DNA of 64,000 nt from positions 59,946-123,945 of the forward strand of contig NZ_CYGX02000047.1 in NCBI RefSeq assembly GCF_900019265.1, in the 5' to 3' direction. The stretch is from Paraburkholderia ribeironis (GTDB taxonomy: Bacteria > Pseudomonadota > Gammaproteobacteria > Burkholderiales > Burkholderiaceae). Below are positions 44,239 through 53,773 of the stretch, piece by piece. Made by a program: the position numbers and the translations under genes. Position 1 is the stretch's first letter. Every line of letters starts with the position of its first letter. Below the pieces are notes generated by a model that was not told the origin of the DNA, ran no database searches, and worked only from the letters and a program-made list of their open reading frames with translations.

Positions 44239-45510
44239 TTATTGACGGCCTTCGCCATGACCCAGCACGATGTACTTGAGCGAGGTCAGCCCTTCCAGAC
44301 CGACCGGACCGCGTGCGTGCAACTTGTCGTTCGAGATGCCGATCTCCGCGCCCAGGCCGAATTCGAAGCCGTCCGCAAAACGCGTCGACGCGTTGACCAT
44401 CACGCTGGCCGAATCCACTTCGCGCAGGAAGCGCATCGCGCGGTCGTGATCTTCCGTGACGATCGCGTCGGTATGTCGTGAGCTGTAGGTGTTGATGTGG
44501 TCGATGGCCGCGTCGAGATCGTCGACCACCTTGATCGCCAGCACCGGCGCGAGGTACTCGGTGCGCCAGTCTTCCTCGGTGGCATCGACGAGCGGAGCCA
44601 CGCCCGCATCCGCCAGCACCGTGCGCGCCGCCGCGTCCACCCGCAGCTCCACGTCCTTGTCGCGATACAGCTTGCCCAACGGCGGCAGCACGGCCGCGGC
44701 GATGCCGCGCGCTACCAGCAGCGTTTCCATCGTGTTGCAGGTGCCGTAGCGGTGCGTCTTCGCGTTGTCGCACACGGTCAACGCCTTGGCCAGATCCGCC
44801 CGGTCATCGACATAGACGTGGCAGATGCCGTCGAGGTGCTTGATCATCGGCACGCGCGCTTCGTTGATCAGCCGCTCGATCAGCCCCTTGCCGCCACGCG
44901 GCACGATCACGTCGACGTATTCGGTCATCGTGATCAGCTTGCCGACCGCCGCGCGGTCCGAGGTGGCGACCACTTGGACAGCGTCCTGCGGCAAGCCGGC
45001 GGCCGCCAGCCCTTCGGCGATCAGCTTCGCCAGCGCGGTATTGCATTCGAGCGCCTCCGAGCCGCCGCGCAGGATCGTCGCGTTGCCGGACTTCAGGCAC
45101 AGCGCCGCGGCGTCGATCGTCACGTTCGGACGCGATTCGTAGATGATGCCGATCACACCGAGCGGCACGCGCATCTGGCCGACCTGGATGCCGCTCGGCC
45201 GGTACTTCAGATTGCTGATCTCGCCGATCGGATCGGTCAGCGCCGCCACCTGCCGCAAGCCTTCGACCATCGTCTTCAGCGCCTTGTCCGACAGCGTCAG
45301 CCGGTCGATGAAGGCGGCGTCGTAGCCTTTGTCGCGTGCGCGCGCCAGGTCACGCGCGTTGGCGTCCTTGAGCAGCGCGGCATCGCGTTCGATCGCCTGC
45401 GCGACGGCCGCGAGCGCGGCGTTCTTGGCCGCTGTCGAGGCCCGCGCCATCGCACGCGAGGCTTGGCGGGCGCGTCGGCCGAGGTCGGTCATGTACTGGT
45501 CGATATCCAT
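44239..45510 (-). CDS. proA: Gamma-glutamyl phosphate reductase
   Basis: Second enzyme of proline synthesis: reduces glutamyl-5-phosphate to glutamate semialdehyde with NADPH. The 423-residue aldehyde-dehydrogenase-fold protein has the catalytic Cys region HRYGTCNTMETLLV, VPRGGKGLI and the C-terminal RGPVGLEGLTSLKYI. ATG at 45510 gives the typical MDIDQYMTDLG; upstream in-frame ATGs are less likely. proB is not in the window. Confidence 0.96.
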   Translation of the reverse strand: MDIDQYMTDLGRRARQASRAMARASTAAKNAALAAVAQAIERDAALLKDANARDLARARDKGYDAAFIDRLTLSDKALKTMVEGLRQVAALTDPIGEISNLKYRPSGIQVGQMRVPLGVIGIIYESRPNVTIDAAALCLKSGNATILRGGSEALECNTALAKLIAEGLAAAGLPQDAVQVVATSDRAAVGKLITMTEYVDVIVPRGGKGLIERLINEARVPMIKHLDGICHVYVDDRADLAKALTVCDNAKTHRYGTCNTMETLLVARGIAAAVLPPLGKLYRDKDVELRVDAAARTVLADAGVAPLVDATEEDWRTEYLAPVLAIKVVDDLDAAIDHINTYSSRHTDAIVTEDHDRAMRFLREVDSASVMVNASTRFADGFEFGLGAEIGISNDKLHARGPVGLEGLTSLKYIVLGHGEGRQ

Positions 45511-45835
45511 GGTCGTTCTCATAGTGCTGCGCACTTCGACGTGCGGCGGACAGGCAGAATTAGCGAAAGATCAAACGATTGTAAGTCGGGTGCCGGTGCT
45601 TTGCTCGCGACGGCGGCCGGTGTTGTCCTGCAGATTCGAAGCCTTGCGCCTGGCGCGGCGGACGCCAGCACGCTCGGGGACATGCAGCGCTGTGCAATCG
45701 CCGAGCCGCCGCGCGAAGCTTGTCGGGACCGCTTCGCGTCGTGGCCTGGTGGCGTCACGTCACGTTGCGTTTGCATTGCATTGCATTGCGTTGCGTTTGC
45801 GTCGCGTCGCGTTTGCGTTGCGTTGGCGTCGTGAT
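45511..45835. other. Intergenic region between holA and proA with short repeats
   Basis: No credible gene in 325 bases. A low-complexity run of TTGCGT/TTGCAT/TCGCGT units occupies 45763-45826. The proA promoter should lie near its right-hand start at 45510 but is not clear. Confidence 0.55.
45763..45826. repeat. Short GCGTT/GCATT repeat tract
   Basis: Imperfect five-to-six-base units (TTGCAT, TTGCGT, TCGCGT) repeated over about 64 bases just downstream of holA. Confidence 0.7.
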
Positions 45836-46954
45836 TCAGGCTGGCCTGCGCGCCGGCGTCGTGGCACCGCCCCGAGGTCGTGGCGGCGGCACCGGCGCTG
45901 TTTTCGGCGCGGCCACGGTCATCGCCAGCTCGAACAGGCCGTCCCACGGATCAGGCGGTGGATCGTCGCGATGATTGCCCGGCGTGCCGCCCGACAAGCC
46001 CTTCACCTGCCGATCCAGCCGCGCCGCCAAAGCGAGCGCCTTTTCCAGCGCGCCTTCGGTAACGCGTGACAGCGCGGGCCCGATCAGCCGTTCACGCGGC
46101 CCCCACACGCGGTTCTCGCGCGTGAGCATCGCGAGCGGCTTGCCGGCCGCGACGCCACGCTTGATGCGCAGCAGCGTGCGCACTTCCTCGACGATCGCCC
46201 ACAACACCAGCACCGCGGCCTCACCTTCACCGCGCAAGCCGTCGAGCATGCGCGCGAGGCGGCCGACATCACCCGCCAGCATCGCTTCGTTCAGCTTGAA
46301 CACATCGTAGCGGGCGACGTTGAGCACCGCGTCCTGAACCTGTTCGAAGCTCAACGAGCCGGCCGGGTACAACAGCCCGAGCTTCTGGATTTCCTGATGC
46401 GCGGCAAGCAGATTGCCTTCCACCCGTTCGGCGATGAAAGCCAGCGCGCGTCGCCCTTCTTCGCCCGCGGCCACCCGCTGGCCCTGGGCCGCGAGCCGCT
46501 GCCCGACCCAGTTCGGCAACTGCGCACGCTCGACCGGATCGATCTTCAACGCAACGCCCGCGTCAGCGAGCGCCATGAACCAGGCCGACTTTTGCGTCGC
46601 CGCGTCGAGCCGCGGCAGCGTGATCATGGTCAGCACGTCGTCATTGACGGCCGCGGCGAGCGCCTTCAGCGCATCCGCGCCTTCCTTGCCGGGCTTGCCC
46701 GACGGAATGCGCAGCTCGACCAGCTGACGGTCGCCGAACAGCGACATCGACTGGCTCGCGCCCAGCAGCGAGCTCCAGTCGAAACCCCGTTCGACCGTGA
46801 ACACCGAGCGATCGGTGAACCCGGCCGCTCGCGCCGCGGCACGGATCCGGTCGCACGCTTCCTGCGCGAGCAGATGCTCGTCGCCGTACACGACGTACAG
46901 TCCGGCGAGGCCCTTCGCGAGATGCGCTTCGAGCGCGTCAAGTCGCAGTTGCAT
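45836..46954 (-). CDS. holA: DNA polymerase III subunit delta
   Basis: Clamp-loader subunit that opens the beta clamp. The 372-residue protein has the delta N-terminal domain (GLYVVYGDEHLLAQEACDRIRAAA) and the VFKLNEAMLAGDVGRLARMLDGL and LLWA-like VLVLWAIVEEVRTLLRIKRGVA segments. The C-terminal 40 residues are Pro/Arg/Gly-rich and look disordered, beyond the usual end. Follows lptE by 54 bases, in the leuS-lptE-holA order common in proteobacteria. Confidence 0.94.
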   Translation of the reverse strand: MQLRLDALEAHLAKGLAGLYVVYGDEHLLAQEACDRIRAAARAAGFTDRSVFTVERGFDWSSLLGASQSMSLFGDRQLVELRIPSGKPGKEGADALKALAAAVNDDVLTMITLPRLDAATQKSAWFMALADAGVALKIDPVERAQLPNWVGQRLAAQGQRVAAGEEGRRALAFIAERVEGNLLAAHQEIQKLGLLYPAGSLSFEQVQDAVLNVARYDVFKLNEAMLAGDVGRLARMLDGLRGEGEAAVLVLWAIVEEVRTLLRIKRGVAAGKPLAMLTRENRVWGPRERLIGPALSRVTEGALEKALALAARLDRQVKGLSGGTPGNHRDDPPPDPWDGLFELAMTVAAPKTAPVPPPRPRGGATTPARRPA

Positions 46955-47008
46955 GGCTACCGATCGGCGAGGTTGAAGAGGTGCGGCGCATCGAACACGG
47001 CGTGCCGC

Positions 47009-47560
47009 TCACAGCGGCGGCGGCGGCAGCGGTGCGCGCGGGGCGATGGCCGGCACGCCTTCGCCCGGCGCCGGGTTCATCGAACGCACGACCCCCAGAC
47101 GGCGAATCAGCTGATCGATCGCGTCGCTCTCCATGTCGGCGAAGAGAATGTCGGCCTCCGCGGCCTTCGCTTGCGAGAACTGGTCGCTATAGGTCATCGC
47201 GCGGTTCAGCGCAATCACGCTCTGCGGAATCAGCACGGTGCCGTCCTTGCCGGTGAGCGTGTAGATCATCGACAGATTCAGCTGATACTCCTGGACCACC
47301 CCGAGCGTGTTCAGCGTCAGCGTGCTCTGACCGCGATTCTGCGTAAGTTGCAGCAACGCGTCGGCATTCGCGGGCGAATTGACCACGACCGTGTCGCTGC
47401 CACCTTGCACCATGCGCGTCAGGCGCGCGACAGCCGCCGGAGAACCACCGGCAACATAGAGGCGTTTGAAGGCGTAGTCCTGCTGGCCGCGCAACTGGAA
47501 GCCGCAGGCGGACAACATCATCACGCTGCAAGCCAGCGTCAAAAACGATCTGCGAGTCAC
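47009..47560 (-). CDS. lptE: LPS assembly lipoprotein LptE
   Basis: Outer-membrane lipoprotein that plugs the LptD barrel for LPS export. The 183-residue precursor has a signal ending in the lipobox LSAC (MTRRSFLTLACSVMMLSAC) followed by GFQLRGQ, the classic LptE start. Residues after about 160 are Pro/Ala-rich. It is placed between leuS and holA as in E. coli. Confidence 0.94.
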   Translation of the reverse strand: MTRRSFLTLACSVMMLSACGFQLRGQQDYAFKRLYVAGGSPAAVARLTRMVQGGSDTVVVNSPANADALLQLTQNRGQSTLTLNTLGVVQEYQLNLSMIYTLTGKDGTVLIPQSVIALNRAMTYSDQFSQAKAAEADILFADMESDAIDQLIRRLGVVRSMNPAPGEGVPAIAPRAPLPPPPL

Positions 47561-47651
47561 ATTGGCTCCCGGTTCGCAGTAAATTCCGCAGCGCAGACAA
47601 GCGCCGCCGCACGCAGCGACGACCTGTCTGCCGACATGTTTTCGTGGACCG

Positions 47652-50243
47652 TCAAACGACCACGTTCACGAGACGGCCCGGCACCACGACGATCTTCTTC
47701 GGCGCCCTGCCTTCGCTGAACTTCGCGACCATCTCGTGCGCGGCCGCGAACTGTTCGATCGCTTCGCGCGACGCGTCTTTCGCCACCGTGATCGCACCGC
47801 GCACCTTGCCGTTCACCTGCAGCACGAGTTCGATTTCGGCCTGTTCCAGCGCCTTCTCGTCGACCTTCGGCCACGGCGCGTCGAGCAGCGAGCCGAACTC
47901 GTCGGCATAACCGAGCTCCTGCCACAACTGGAACGTCTGGTGCGGCACGACCGGATACAGCACGCGCAGCATCACGCCGTAGGTTTCGCGCAGCACGGCC
48001 GGTTGCGCGCCCTTCGCGCCGTCGAGCGCGTTGAGCATCTTCATCGCCGCCGACACTACCGTGTTGTACTGCAGACGCTGATAGTCGAAGTCGGCCTGCT
48101 TCAGCACGCTGTAGATTTCGCGACGCAGCACCTTGCCGGCATCGCCAGCTTGCGCAGCGTCGAACTGGCCGCCTGCGCGCAACGCGGCTTCGTTCGCCTG
48201 ACCAAAATTCCACACGCGACGCAGAAAGCGGCTCGCGCCTTCCACGCCCGAGCCGGACCACTCGAGTTGCTGCTCGGGGGGCGCCGCGAACATCACGAAC
48301 AGACGCGCAGTGTCCGCGCCATACTGATCGATCAGCAATTGCGGATCGACGCCGTTGTTCTTCGACTTCGACATCTTCTCGACGCCGCCGAGCACCACCG
48401 GCTTGCCGTCCTCGTTCAGGACCGCGCCGACCGGGCGACCCTTGTCGTCGAACGACACGGTGACGTCGGCCGGGTTGTACCAGGTCTTCTTGCCCGCTTC
48501 GTTTTCGCGGTAGTACGTTTCGTTGAGCACCATGCCCTGCGTGAGCAGGTTCCTGGCTGGCTCGCCGAACTTGACGAGACCCAGGTCGCGCATCACCTTG
48601 GCCCAGAAGCGCGAGTACAGCAGGTGAAGAATTGCGTGTTCGATGCCGCCGATGTACTGGTCCATCGGAGCCCAGTAATCGGTGCGCTCGTCGACCATCG
48701 TTTTCGCGTCCGGCGATGCATAGCGGTAGAAGTACCAGGACGAATCGACGAAGGTGTCCATCGTGTCGGTTTCGCGTTTGGCCGCGCCGCCGCAGCTCGG
48801 GCAGGTGCAGTTCAGGAACGCTTCGGACTTCGCGAGCGGATTGCCCGTGCCGTCCGGTACGAGGTCTTCCGGCAGCACGACCGGCAGATCCTTTTCCGGC
48901 ACCGGCACGTCGCCGCACGTCGGGCAGTGGATGATCGGAATCGGCGTGCCCCAGTAACGCTGGCGCGACACGCCCCAGTCACGCAGACGCCACGTGATCT
49001 GCTTGTCGCCGAGACCCAGCTCCTTCAGGTCCGCGGCGATCTGGTCGACCGCCTGGTCGTAGGTGAGGCCGTCGTACTTGCCGCTGTTGACGAGCGTGCC
49101 GTTCTTCTCGCCGTACCATTCTTCCCAGGCTTCGGTCGAAAACGCCTTGCCTTCGACCGTCACCACCTGTTTGATCGGCAGACCGTATTTCTTCACGAAC
49201 GCGAAGTCGCGCTCGTCGTGCGCCGGCACGCCCATCACCGCGCCTTCGCCATAGGTCATCAGCACGTAGTTGCCGATCCACACCTCGACCTTTTCCTGCG
49301 TCAGCGGATGCGTGACGTAGAAGCCGGTCGCCATGCCCTTCTTTTCCATCGTCGCGACGTCGGCTTCAGCGACGCCGCCGCGCTTGCATTCGTCGCTGAA
49401 CGCCTGCAGCTCCGGCTTGCCTTGCGCGAGACGCGTGGCGAGCGGATGCTCGGCGGCGATCGCGCAAAAGGTCACGCCCATGATCGTGTCGGCGCGCGTA
49501 GTGAACACGCGCAGCAGCTTCCGTTCACCGTCGATCTCATACGGGAAGCCGAAGTTCACGCCGAAGCTCTTGCCGATCCAGTTCTGCTGCATGATCTTGA
49601 CGCGCTCGGGCCAGCCGAGGCCGTCGAGATCGTGCAGCAGTTCGTCCGCGTACTGCGTGATGCGCATGTAGTACATCGGGATTTCGCGCTTCTCGACGAG
49701 CGCGCCCGAACGCCAGCCGCGGCCGTCGATCACCTGCTCGTTGGCCAGCACGGTCTGGTCGACCGGGTCCCAGTTGACGGTGCCGGTCTTCTTGTACGCG
49801 ATGCCCTTCTCGAGCATCTTCAGGAACAGCCACTGGTTCCACTTGTAGTAGTCGGGGCTGCAGGTCGCGACTTCGCGCGTCCAGTCAATCGCGAGACCCA
49901 TCGACTGCATCTGCTTCTTCATGTAAGCGATGTTGTCGTAGGTCCACTGCGCGGGCGGCACGTTGTTGGCCATCGCCGCGTTTTCCGCCGGCATGCCGAA
50001 CGCGTCCCAGCCCATCGGCATCAGCACGTTGTAGCCGTTCATCCGCAGATAGCGGTACATCACGTCGTTGATCGTGTAGTTGCGCACGTGCCCCATATGC
50101 AGCTTGCCCGACGGGTACGGCAGCATCGAGACGCAATAGAACTTGGGCTTGTCGGAGGTTTCCGTCGTCTTGTACGCGTCGATGGCGCGCCATTGCCCTT
50201 GCGCGGCGGCTTCGACGTCGGAGGGAACGTATTTTTCGTGCAT
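47652..50243 (-). CDS. leuS: Leucyl-tRNA synthetase
   Basis: Class I synthetase of 863 residues. The HIGH-type motif is PSGKLHMGHVRNYTI, KMSKS is in VEKMSKSKNNGVD, the CP1 editing domain carries TRADTIMGVTFCAIAAEHP, and the C-terminal domain ends in LVLQVNGKVRGAITVAKDAS. ATG at 50243 gives MHEKYVPSDVEAAAQGQW. A TATAAT at 50343-50348 (minus strand) predicts a leader of about 95 bases with a hairpin at its start. Confidence 0.98.
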   Translation of the reverse strand: MHEKYVPSDVEAAAQGQWRAIDAYKTTETSDKPKFYCVSMLPYPSGKLHMGHVRNYTINDVMYRYLRMNGYNVLMPMGWDAFGMPAENAAMANNVPPAQWTYDNIAYMKKQMQSMGLAIDWTREVATCSPDYYKWNQWLFLKMLEKGIAYKKTGTVNWDPVDQTVLANEQVIDGRGWRSGALVEKREIPMYYMRITQYADELLHDLDGLGWPERVKIMQQNWIGKSFGVNFGFPYEIDGERKLLRVFTTRADTIMGVTFCAIAAEHPLATRLAQGKPELQAFSDECKRGGVAEADVATMEKKGMATGFYVTHPLTQEKVEVWIGNYVLMTYGEGAVMGVPAHDERDFAFVKKYGLPIKQVVTVEGKAFSTEAWEEWYGEKNGTLVNSGKYDGLTYDQAVDQIAADLKELGLGDKQITWRLRDWGVSRQRYWGTPIPIIHCPTCGDVPVPEKDLPVVLPEDLVPDGTGNPLAKSEAFLNCTCPSCGGAAKRETDTMDTFVDSSWYFYRYASPDAKTMVDERTDYWAPMDQYIGGIEHAILHLLYSRFWAKVMRDLGLVKFGEPARNLLTQGMVLNETYYRENEAGKKTWYNPADVTVSFDDKGRPVGAVLNEDGKPVVLGGVEKMSKSKNNGVDPQLLIDQYGADTARLFVMFAAPPEQQLEWSGSGVEGASRFLRRVWNFGQANEAALRAGGQFDAAQAGDAGKVLRREIYSVLKQADFDYQRLQYNTVVSAAMKMLNALDGAKGAQPAVLRETYGVMLRVLYPVVPHQTFQLWQELGYADEFGSLLDAPWPKVDEKALEQAEIELVLQVNGKVRGAITVAKDASREAIEQFAAAHEMVAKFSEGRAPKKIVVVPGRLVNVVV

Positions 50244-50316
50244 GGTGTGATGGGATCGCTGGGTTCGGTGCTTTCGCACCGGCCGTTTTGGTGCTCTGCT
50301 GGATGAAATGGCGTTG

Positions 50317-50348
50317 TTTCCCCTTCGGCGGGGAAAAGGCTGATTATA
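50317..50348 (-). promoter_or_regulatory. leuS -10 box and leader hairpin
   Basis: On the minus strand TATAAT at 50348-50343 is followed at once by a TTTCCCC / GGGGAAA hairpin (50336-50317). No good -35 is seen. The stem would form the 5' end of the leuS transcript. Confidence 0.55.
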
Positions 50349-50504
50349 CCGTTCGCGCACGGGTGCACCGCGTGCGATGCTGCGCGGGCTTCGCGCGCTG
50401 TGGCCGGCTTCGCCCGGATGGTGCGCGCCTTGCGTCGCGCCATGCCGCGTGATTCGTGCCAGCCAGCCGCCGGTGCGGCACGCACCATGACGCGCGGCCG
50501 ATCG

Positions 50505-50936
50505 CTATTGCGGCGCAGCCGGCGGCGGCGGGTCCGTCACGAAGCCAATACGCTCGAGCCCGGCCTGCTGCGCCGCGCCCATCACCTGCGCAATCACCTC
50601 ATAACGCGTGGAGCGCTCTGCGCGCAGCTGAATCTCCGGCTGCTGTTCCTGTTTGGCCGCTTGCGCGAACTGCGTGCGCATCTGTGCGAGCGTGATCGGA
50701 TTGCCGTTCCAGTACAGCTTCCCAGCGCCGTCGATCGATAGCGCGATGGTTTGCGGCGTCTGCCGCGCGGGCGCCGCCGCGACTTTCGGCAGGTCGAGCC
50801 GGATCGCGTGCGTGAACAACGGCGCGGTGATGATAAAAATCACCAGCAGCACCAGCATCACGTCGATCAGCGGCGTCATGTTGATGTCGGCCATCGGTGC
50901 GGCTGTATGCTTTTTCTCGAGTCCGCCGAATGCCAT
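50505..50936 (-). CDS. ExbD/TolR family biopolymer transport protein
   Basis: A 143-residue protein with one N-terminal membrane span: ADINMTPLIDVMLVLLVIFIITAP, in which the Asp of PLIDVML is the proton-carrying residue. A periplasmic domain with a conserved LSIDGAGKLYWNGNPITL follows. With the ExbB-like protein upstream it forms a proton-driven motor. ExbD and TolR cannot be separated fully by sequence; no tonB, tolA or tolB gene is nearby in the window. Confidence 0.92.
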   Translation of the reverse strand: MAFGGLEKKHTAAPMADINMTPLIDVMLVLLVIFIITAPLFTHAIRLDLPKVAAAPARQTPQTIALSIDGAGKLYWNGNPITLAQMRTQFAQAAKQEQQPEIQLRAERSTRYEVIAQVMGAAQQAGLERIGFVTDPPPPAAPQ

Positions 50937-50947
50937 GTCGCCTCCTT

Positions 50948-51045
50948 CTGCCTGAACGTGCTGCCTGACGCGCTGCCCGGTGTGCTAGGTCATGTGCTGC
51001 CTGAGCGTGCTGCCTGAGCGTGCTGCCTGAGCGTGCTGCCTGGGG
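50948..51045. repeat. 13-bp tandem repeat between exbD and exbB
   Basis: At least four good copies and several diverged copies of a CTGCCTGAGCGTG-type unit. The array fills the gap between the two motor genes. Confidence 0.85.
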
Positions 51046-51053
51046 TTTCCGCC

Positions 51054-51776
51054 CTAGCGGTGCGCCTCATGGGTCGAAGTCTGCTGTGCACGCACCGGCG
51101 CGTGAGCCTGGTCGGCCGGCGCGCATACGTACGCGTGCAGGTCGTGCGCGAAACCGTCGAGGTCCTCCGTCAGCTGACGCACCAGACGCCCGAGTATGTT
51201 GTACGCGAGCACCGCCGGAATCGCCACCACGAGGCCGAAAGCGGTCATGATCAGCGCTTCGCCGACCGGCCCGGCGACATTCTCGATCTGTGCCTGGCCG
51301 CTTGCGGCAATGCTGCCGAGCGCATGATAGATGCCCCATACGGTGCCAAGCAACCCGACGAACGGCGCAGTACTACCCACCGACGCCAGCAGCACCTGGC
51401 CGAATTCGAGCCGCCGCTGCGACGCGTTGAGCGCCTGGCGCAACGCCCGCAGCACCCGCTCGCTGCGCTCGACGCGTGCGAGCAGCACGCCCGGAATGTC
51501 CACTTCAGCCGCATGCAGCGCGGCTTCGGCGAGCGGCGTGAAGACCCGTTCGCGATCCGCGCGCCGCAATGTTGCGACGCCTTCGGACAGCGTGGGCGCT
51601 TGCCAGAACTGCGCAATCGCCCGCTTGGCCTGACGTTTGGCGCGCGTGAGAATCCAGCTCTTGACGATCAGAAAGCACCAGCTCGCAATCGACATGGCCA
51701 GCAGCACATACGCGACGCCATGCGTGATCGCGTCGCCGGTTTGCAGGTAGTGGATGATGCCGCTGCTGGCTGCCAT
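51054..51776 (-). CDS. MotA/TolQ/ExbB proton channel family protein
   Basis: A 240-residue inner-membrane protein with three predicted spans and the family signature TAPFVGLLGTVWGIYHALGSIA. It pairs with the downstream ExbD/TolR-like gene, 117 bases away, the gap being filled by a tandem repeat. Probably ExbB, powering TonB-dependent uptake, but TolQ is the alternative. Confidence 0.92.
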   Translation of the reverse strand: MAASSGIIHYLQTGDAITHGVAYVLLAMSIASWCFLIVKSWILTRAKRQAKRAIAQFWQAPTLSEGVATLRRADRERVFTPLAEAALHAAEVDIPGVLLARVERSERVLRALRQALNASQRRLEFGQVLLASVGSTAPFVGLLGTVWGIYHALGSIAASGQAQIENVAGPVGEALIMTAFGLVVAIPAVLAYNILGRLVRQLTEDLDGFAHDLHAYVCAPADQAHAPVRAQQTSTHEAHR

Positions 51777-51842
51777 CTGACCTCGCCGTGGACAAGTGAT
51801 TTCAGGGGGCGCGCCCAGGGGCCGCTTGCCCCCGACACGCGT

Positions 51843-52640
51843 TCAACGCAGGCCGAGTACGTCCTGCATGTCAAAAAAGCCGGTTTCGTGGCCTGCGAGG
51901 AAGCGCACGGCACGAAGCGCGCCTTGCGCATACGACAGACGGCTCGCCGATTTGTGCGTGATCTCGATGCGCTCGCCGATGCCCGCGAACAGCACCGTGT
52001 GGTCACCGACGATGTCGCCGCCGCGAATCGCCGAAAAACCGATGGTGGACGGATCGCGTTCGCCGGTCACGCCTTCGCGGCTATAGACCGCGCAGTCGTC
52101 GAGATTGCGGCCGAGCGCGTTGGCGATCACTTCGCCCATCGTCAACGCGGTGCCGGACGGCGCGTCGACCTTATGACGATGATGCGCCTCGATGATTTCG
52201 ATGTCATAGCCGGTCGCGAAATGCTTCGCCGCATATTCCAGCAGCTTCAGCGTAACGTTCACGCCGACGCTCATGTTCGACGCGAACATGATGGCGATCC
52301 TGTCCGCCGCCGCGCGCAGTTGCGCTTTCTGCGTGTTGTCGAAGCCGGTCGTGCCGATCACCATCTTCACGTCGTGGCGCAGCGCCGCTTCCAGATGCAT
52401 CAGCGTGCCTTCCGGGCGCGTGAAGTCGATCAGGTAGTCGGATTCGGCGAACACGCGCTCGACGTCGTCGGTCAGCAGCACGCCCGTCTGTTTGCCGAGA
52501 AACGCGCCGGCGTCCTGACCGAGTTGCGCAGAGCCCGCGCGGTCGAGCGCACCGGATAGCGTGACGTCGGAATCGTTGAGGACGGTTTCGATGAGCATGC
52601 GGCCCATACGGCCCGATGCGCCAGCAATGGCAATTTTCAT
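51843..52640 (-). CDS. dapB: 4-hydroxy-tetrahydrodipicolinate reductase
   Basis: Second committed enzyme of lysine and diaminopimelate synthesis. The 265-residue protein has the nucleotide-binding MKIAIAGASGRMGRMLIE and the signature EAHHRHKVDAPSGTAL with the catalytic His/Lys. ATG at 52640 gives the standard start; a longer in-frame start is unlikely. Downstream of bamE on the same strand by 151 bases. Confidence 0.97.
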   Translation of the reverse strand: MKIAIAGASGRMGRMLIETVLNDSDVTLSGALDRAGSAQLGQDAGAFLGKQTGVLLTDDVERVFAESDYLIDFTRPEGTLMHLEAALRHDVKMVIGTTGFDNTQKAQLRAAADRIAIMFASNMSVGVNVTLKLLEYAAKHFATGYDIEIIEAHHRHKVDAPSGTALTMGEVIANALGRNLDDCAVYSREGVTGERDPSTIGFSAIRGGDIVGDHTVLFAGIGERIEITHKSASRLSYAQGALRAVRFLAGHETGFFDMQDVLGLR

Positions 52641-52791
52641 GGCTACGAGCGTTCGAAAAGACAAACCCGGCAAAGGCGGGCGAAAGCGGCAGCGGGCAGC
52701 ACGCCCGCGCGCCGCACTTCATGGGAAAGGCTCAGAATCCGGCGGGCGCCGCGCCTGGCGCGATGCCCGCCTCAAAACACGGACCGCGTGA

Positions 52792-53619
52792 TCAGTCGCC
52801 CGTTCCCGAAGTCGACGGGGAACTGGTCTGCGGTGCGTTGTACGTCGGGCTGGCGCTGCCGCTTTGTAAGCCCGTCGGTCCCACCGGATTGCTCTGCGTA
52901 GCGGGAACCGGCGGCGCCGGACGGTGGAACTGGAACTGCGGCTGGCCGCCGGACGTCGGGCCTTGCGACGGGACGCCGCCAGCATTGGCGGTCGGCGCCG
53001 TGGCGCGCACGGACGACGGCCGGTTACCCGACGGCGACTGCACCGCATTGGTCGCACGATTGGCGGCTTGCGCGGCTTCCTCGTTGGCGTCCGTGGACGG
53101 CGCGGCCGCTGCGGCGGCGCCTTCGACCGAAGGTGAGCGAGCGGTGTCCACCGTGACCGGCGCCGCGGCCGCGGCAGCACTCGCGGCGTTCGCGCTGCCG
53201 GCCGCCTTCTGCACGGGCTTGCCACCGTGCTTGTCGCCGTCGATTTCGGCGAGCAGCTCGAGGTTGCTCGGCAGATCTTCGCCGCCCGTCCAACTGGTGA
53301 CGAGATCACCCGAGAAAAACACTGTGAAGTCGCGCTGCTGCACGACTGAAGTCGAGCCGCGCTTGAAATAGAACACGTAGTCCCAGCGGTCCGCGTGGAA
53401 CATGTCGGTCAAGAGCGGCGTGCCGAGCACCTGGCGCACCTGCGCGCGGGTCATGCCGACTTTCATCTGCCCCGCCATTTCCTGCGAGACAAAATTACCT
53501 TGCACCACTGTAATCCGGTACGGCGTGATGCTTTGGGCGACACGCTGCGTCAGGCTGTCGTACGTGGAACATCCGGCAAGAACCGCGACAGTCGCAACAG
53601 CGATCAAGGTACCCCGCAT
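52792..53619 (-). CDS. bamE: Outer membrane assembly factor BamE, with long C-terminal extension
   Basis: Lipoprotein of the BAM complex that folds outer-membrane proteins. The signal ends in the lipobox LAGC (MRGTLIAVATVAVLAGC), followed by the SmpA/OmlA domain to about residue 130, with VVQGNFVSQEMAGQMKVGMTRAQVRQVLGTPLL. Typical BamE ends near residue 115-130; here about 145 more residues follow, rich in Ala, Pro, Gln, Ser and Thr. Start at 53619 has a strong GGGGGAG site; an in-frame ATG at 53658 is the alternative. Divergent from fur. Confidence 0.92.
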   Translation of the reverse strand: MRGTLIAVATVAVLAGCSTYDSLTQRVAQSITPYRITVVQGNFVSQEMAGQMKVGMTRAQVRQVLGTPLLTDMFHADRWDYVFYFKRGSTSVVQQRDFTVFFSGDLVTSWTGGEDLPSNLELLAEIDGDKHGGKPVQKAAGSANAASAAAAAAPVTVDTARSPSVEGAAAAAAPSTDANEEAAQAANRATNAVQSPSGNRPSSVRATAPTANAGGVPSQGPTSGGQPQFQFHRPAPPVPATQSNPVGPTGLQSGSASPTYNAPQTSSPSTSGTGD

Positions 53620-53773
53620 GCGGCTCCCCCGGTAGATCAATTGAGATTTTGAAATCATTTCACTCACCGTGCGGGCCCGCTGACGAGCCGCGCTTCATTC
53701 CATCGAAGATGACCAGAACGGCAAAAACACATTACTATGAGAGCCCAGCATTGTACTCTAGGGATCCCTTGTC

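Noticed and set aside
47736..50306. Very long plus-strand open frame of about 850 codons
   Set aside because: It is the antisense shadow of leuS and has an Arg/His/Val-rich composition without motifs.
51033..52559. Long plus-strand open frame of about 500 codons
   Set aside because: It lies opposite exbB and dapB, both with clear family motifs; long antisense frames are common in GC-rich DNA.
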